A stretch of 7,683 bases of DNA from Eubacteriales Family XIII. Incertae Sedis bacterium (lineage in GTDB: Bacteria > Bacillota > Clostridia > Peptostreptococcales > Anaerovoracaceae). The first letter of the stretch is position 1; each line of letters opens with the position of its first letter. The stretch spans positions 1 to 7,683 of the forward strand of contig JAISGB010000124.1 in the NCBI GenBank assembly GCA_031263335.1, given 5' to 3'. The translations under genes and the position numbers were made by a program. Below, piece by piece: positions 6,201 to 7,683 of the stretch. The notes under the pieces were generated by a model, which made no database searches, was not told the DNA's origin, and saw only the letters and a program-made list of their open reading frames with translations.

Positions 6201-7683
6201 ATACAGCATCGGAAAGGGGAGCAATACCACCTATATCCTCAAGGTGTCGGCTGATTTCTACGTAGCGTCCAACGGAAACGACGCTACGGGCTACGGCACG
6301 ATCGACGCGCCCTTTGCCACCATAAACAAGGCGGTGTCCACCGCGGCGCCGAACCAACCTACGATCGTCCGCGTAATGGATAATATTTCCATGGGTTCGA
6401 CGCTTACGATACCGAACGCGAAGGATATCACGGTCATGACTTCCGAGGGCGCCATCGGCGGAACCGCGACCGTCTCGCGCGCCGCGGCCGGCAATCTGTT
6501 CATCGTGGACGCGGGCGGCGCGTTGACCTTCGACAACATCATCGCAGACGGCGTCAAAGCCGTCTATTCCGGATATTCCTTTGTCTCTCTGAATGTGCCG
6601 TCGGGAAGCAAGGCTTTCTTCACCATGAAAAACGGCGCGGTCATCCGAAACAACAAGGCGACGAACGGCGGCGCGATCAGCGTGATCGGCGCAAGCGCCT
6701 CTTTCTCTATGTTGAGCGGCGCGCTTTATGGCAATGAGGCCATAGGCGGCGCTCTGAACGGGAACGGCGGCGGCGTCTACGCGATGAACGGCGCGTATGT
6801 CGAGCTTCCGGGCGACAGGATCGAAAACAATACGGCCATACACGGCGGCGGGATCTACGCGGGGACAAGCGTCGAGATATCCCTTTCCGGCGTCGCAATC
6901 AAGGGAAACACCGCCACAGGACTCGATTCCGCCGGAAACGGAGGCGGTATCTATTTCTCGGGATCAAAGCTGACCGTCACGGGCGAGACGCTTATCGCGG
7001 CGAACAACGCGACGACAGGCCGCGCCGTGTACTACAACGCCGGCACGATGACCCTCGCGGGCAATGTCCGCATCGGAGAAAACAACGCCGACAACGGCAT
7101 ATATATCCCCTCATCCTCATTGACGATATCGCAATTCGGCGCGCTCGGCGCGGACGCCCACGTCAATGTGGAACGGAAGGTGGGCGCTTCGACCGATGAT
7201 GTCGTCGCGAGGAGAAACGACAACGGCGCGACCGACGAGGAAGCGGGGAAATACTTCTATCAGACCGCGCCGCATCATATCGTCAAGAAAGGCGAGGACA
7301 GCTACGCCCTCGGCATCATCTCGGAATTCTATGTATCCAATTTGCTCGGAGACGACGTGAATGGCTACGGCACGATCGATTCGCCCTTCAAGACCGTCGA
7401 GCGGGCGGTAACCGTTGCGACGGCGGACAATGCGACGACCATCCGCGTGATGGACAATGTTCGGATGTCCGCACAGGCTTCGATCGCAAACGGGAAGGAT
7501 ATCACGATCAAGACCTCGGAAGGCGCGATCGGCGCGCCCGTGACCGTCTCACGGGACAGTGCGAACATCGCTCTGTTCAACGTAGGATCCGGAGGCAAGC
7601 TGACCCTCGAAAACATCATCGCGGACGGTGAGAAGGTTGTGTATCCGAACAATACATCCCCCCTCATCAATGTGAACGCGCCG
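2947..7683 (+). CDS. Giant secreted modular right-handed beta-helix surface protein (partial, 3' end beyond window)
   Basis: One open frame of 1579 codons runs off the right edge without a stop. Residues 1-85 form a long signal peptide (hydrophobic ALAFLLSLAVIL at 63-74, likely cleavage after A85). Residues 86-160 are a low-complexity linker with EPEPEP, a decapeptide repeat and a G9 tract. Four full modules and part of a fifth follow, starting at residues 162, 438, 716, 1104 and 1461. Each opens with a DUF1565-like cap (FYVASNGNDATGYGTIDAPF type), continues through Gly/Asn-rich rungs (NNKATNGGAI, GGGIYAG, TMTGGEITGN), and, in the four complete modules, closes with a G-RIG-DNGIYI-GDLG-RVNVE-like segment. 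These are hallmarks of pectate-lyase-like parallel beta-helix proteins on Firmicute surfaces, usually adhesins or glycan-binding proteins. No catalytic site is evident and the anchor is outside the window. The first ATG after the in-frame stop at 2938 has GAGGT (2934-2938) upstream; ATG 2989 with GGAG (2978-2981) is an almost equal alternative. Confidence 0.85.
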   Translation, partial: MIEKMCVKGERRVKMMNETQKNRQEHGRHATYVNDGAGALTPPLRAGRGGAGGVPRRNNPRRALAFLLSLAVILNIAMPQSALLAYGSSTPSAIVEADEGGGAPIDEPEPEPSKAADTVTQNDKNADTVARNDKNVEISTRGGVAAFSEMTPMDAPSDVSHIYVSSEGNDSAGDGTWGKPYLTIQHAVDEASANANIYLMTDIVQGETVTIIKDATKNITLRKSPDIPDDRAITVLRYRNMANEENSFKGNLFSVLPGSTLTVEGIVIDGNHTPNSSAAVSLYGYLHLTGAAIRNNVSKEDGGGVRVDGAAAAFLVTNSEISGNTSAGNGSAVYFNSGAFGVAGTPKIGLDENDNGIYVAAEKVMTIRGELGEGSRVNIDRKANVTVGSRIAVKEDGSPAPTTAEAVFLYWRTIAYNIAGGTGANARAYVLELGETDFYVANAGHNGSDVVGNGSFSKPFATITKAFLELPQSPIGQDPISTTVSLKSDINFNAVASLNVGDVTVKRWAEAADPVRAVRAIGYTASCITVGTNAKVTLEDVIYDGNAANVDQCASLIAINGGTLVMKSGKITNNIATGYGGGVYLAGNGTFTMTGGEVSGNQTYESENGGHDLYFYNGTFNIEGNPQVGTGILDRGCFMGPNSVITVTGDLDPSSHIFIEGKMNAAKGTVIATKNLEEVGTVSSSESRRLSWMPVGRKVVADAGNNNYVLDDSYDLYVATYGSDTQGTGSLSNPFKTISHAFGLAVGKPSPNASVIVMDDMAMSAPLTVPAEKHITISQWEDTDAIVTVSRGTVSGNLFTVNGNGSLTIHNLILDGNRTEFVANNASLVHLNANVANATATFTLEPGGILRNNKGSNGGAVSAVSETANGGKAVFNMTGGEITGNTATNGGAVYLNANAADRSATFNMTGGKIADNEAATNGGGIYAGPYTSVNLDVVSIERNEAGDSGGGIYAGSNTSVKLVTASIKQNTAANAGGGLYSGGASSVEGNSFIKENSAKFGAGIYYGGTTLTLKGNIRIGQSDTDNGIYIMSGKDIKQQGDLGPDARVNVELKAGNAAVNEIIVTKSVSSTNDSEAERYFYQYPQYSIGKGSNTTYILKVSADFYVASNGNDATGYGTIDAPFATINKAVSTAAPNQPTIVRVMDNISMGSTLTIPNAKDITVMTSEGAIGGTATVSRAAAGNLFIVDAGGALTFDNIIADGVKAVYSGYSFVSLNVPSGSKAFFTMKNGAVIRNNKATNGGAISVIGASASFSMLSGALYGNEAIGGALNGNGGGVYAMNGAYVELPGDRIENNTAIHGGGIYAGTSVEISLSGVAIKGNTATGLDSAGNGGGIYFSGSKLTVTGETLIAANNATTGRAVYYNAGTMTLAGNVRIGENNADNGIYIPSSSLTISQFGALGADAHVNVERKVGASTDDVVARRNDNGATDEEAGKYFYQTAPHHIVKKGEDSYALGIISEFYVSNLLGDDVNGYGTIDSPFKTVERAVTVATADNATTIRVMDNVRMSAQASIANGKDITIKTSEGAIGAPVTVSRDSANIALFNVGSGGKLTLENIIADGEKVVYPNNTSPLINVNAP
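3054..3087. repeat. GC-rich overlapping inverted repeats inside the signal-peptide region
   Basis: GGCGGGG (3054-3060) pairs perfectly with CCCCGCC (3068-3074). The same central CCCCGC (3068-3073) can instead pair with GCGGGG (3082-3087). The two hairpins are mutually exclusive. GC-only sequence continues to about 3106. Either a structured mRNA element that slows translation or an inserted REP-like palindrome could explain it. Confidence 0.55.
3292..3351 (+). repeat. Two tandem 30-bp repeats in the adhesin linker
   Basis: Units 3292-3321 and 3322-3351 are 27 of 30 bases identical and encode ADTVTQNDKN then ADTVARNDKN. They sit between the Pro/Glu stretch and the G9 tract. Tandem in-frame units of this kind can change copy number and so alter linker length without frameshift. 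Confidence 0.85.
3368..3376 (+). repeat. Poly-G tract (G9) in the adhesin coding region, candidate phase-variation switch
   Basis: Nine consecutive G encode part of R141-G142-G143 after the signal peptide and before the first beta-helix module. With eight G the next codon is TAG at once. With ten G the frame reads GGT AGC GGC GTT TAG. Both single-base slips therefore truncate the protein at about 143-147 residues. The present length keeps the 1579-codon frame open. Confidence 0.75.
3430..4257 (+). repeat. Beta-helix module 1 (276 aa)
   Basis: Opens with IYVSSEGNDSAGDGTWGKPY, then beta-helix rungs (LTVEGIVIDGN, GGGVRVDG, NSEISGNTSAGNGSAVYFN). It closes with GTPKIGLDENDNGIY and MTIRGELGEGSRVNI, then a connector ending in ARAYVLEL. 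With module 2 it is the shortest type, with fewest rungs. Confidence 0.75.
4258..5091 (+). repeat. Beta-helix module 2 (278 aa)
   Basis: Opens with FYVANAGHNGSDVVGNGSFS and SKPFATITKAF. Rungs include KVTLEDVIYDGN, GGTLVMKSGKITNNIATGYG and GTFTMTGGEVSGN. The closing segment is divergent (GNPQVGTGILDRGCF, ITVTGDLDPSSHIFI). It contains three of the few cysteines in the mature protein. Confidence 0.75.
5092..6255 (+). repeat. Beta-helix module 3 (388 aa, expanded)
   Basis: Opens with LYVATYGSDTQGTGSLSNPF. GG-V/I-Y rung motifs begin at 5518, 5614, 5710, 5791, 5872 and 5947, giving exact spacings of 96, 96, 81, 81 and 75 nt (32, 32, 27, 27, 25 aa). An 18-bp sequence, TTCAACATGACGGGCGGC, occurs identically at 5569 and 5662. 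The module is about 110 aa longer than modules 1 and 2, consistent with internal rung duplication. It closes with GNIRIGQSDTDNGIYI and GDLGPDARVNVEL. Confidence 0.8.
6256..7326 (+). repeat. Beta-helix module 4 (357 aa)
   Basis: Opens with FYVASNGNDATGYGTIDAPF. Rung motifs start at 6667, 6766, 6844, 6940 and 7018 (spacings 99, 78, 96 and 78 nt). It closes with GNVRIGENNADNGIYI and ALGADAHVNVERK, then EEAGKYFYQ, closely matching module 3's EAERYFYQ. It is more similar to modules 3 and 5 than to 1 and 2. Confidence 0.8.
7327..7683 (+). repeat. Beta-helix module 5 (partial, cut by window end)
   Basis: Opens with FYVSNLLGDDVNGYGTIDSP and continues IRVMDNVRMS, ITIKTSEGAIGAPVTVSRD, LTLENIIADGEKVVY. 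These align without large gaps to the start of module 4 (VRVMDNISMG, ITVMTSEGAIGGTATVSRA, LTFDNIIADGVKAVY). The frame is still open at the last base, so at least the rest of this module lies to the right. Confidence 0.8.

Noticed and set aside
6154..6843. Minus-strand 229-codon open frame
   Set aside because: Antisense to module 4 of the adhesin; composition is the mirror of the repeats.

Overview
The window looks like chromosomal DNA from a Gram-positive, moderately GC-rich Bacillota, probably a Clostridia-type gut lineage. The evidence is a YycJ/WalJ-RlmH gene pair, strong Shine-Dalgarno sites, sigma-A-like promoters, and a giant signal-peptide-bearing beta-helix surface protein. The lineage is inference; no rRNA gene or other marker fixes it.

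Layout. (1) Bases 1-141 hold no recognisable gene, only two small inverted repeats. (2) Bases 142-1491 (+) are a conserved housekeeping operon: a promoter overlapped by an inverted repeat, then walJ (MBL-fold hydrolase) and rlmH (23S rRNA methyltransferase), coupled by a 4-nt ATGA overlap. (3) Bases 1505-1953 (-) hold a convergent, solo ArsR-type winged-helix repressor with its own promoter and a 7-bp inverted-repeat operator. (4) Bases 2042-2602 (-) hold a RelB/RelE-type toxin-antitoxin pair. A perfect 23-bp palindrome lies on its -10 box, and the toxin probably starts at TTG. (5) Bases 2603-2946 are AT-rich and non-coding, with a hairpin, A-tracts and a 12-bp direct repeat. (6) From 2947 to the window end (+), one uninterrupted frame of 1579 codons with no stop encodes the N-terminal part of a giant secreted right-handed beta-helix protein. 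It has a long signal peptide, a low-complexity linker and four and a bit tandem paralogous modules (276, 278, 388, 357 aa, then a partial fifth).

The most notable observation is a run of nine G at 3368-3376, between the signal peptide and the first beta-helix module. Loss of one G creates TAG immediately after the tract; gain of one G creates TAG four codons later. That is the expected design of a phase-variable (slipped-strand) on/off switch for a surface adhesin. The current length is the ON state. A second oddity is a GC-rich pair of mutually exclusive hairpins inside the unusually long N-terminal part of the signal peptide coding region.

The toxin-antitoxin pair and the giant adhesin diverge from a common AT-rich intergenic region, which suggests an accessory region next to the core walJ-rlmH genes. 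No direct functional link between the genes is demonstrated by the sequence.
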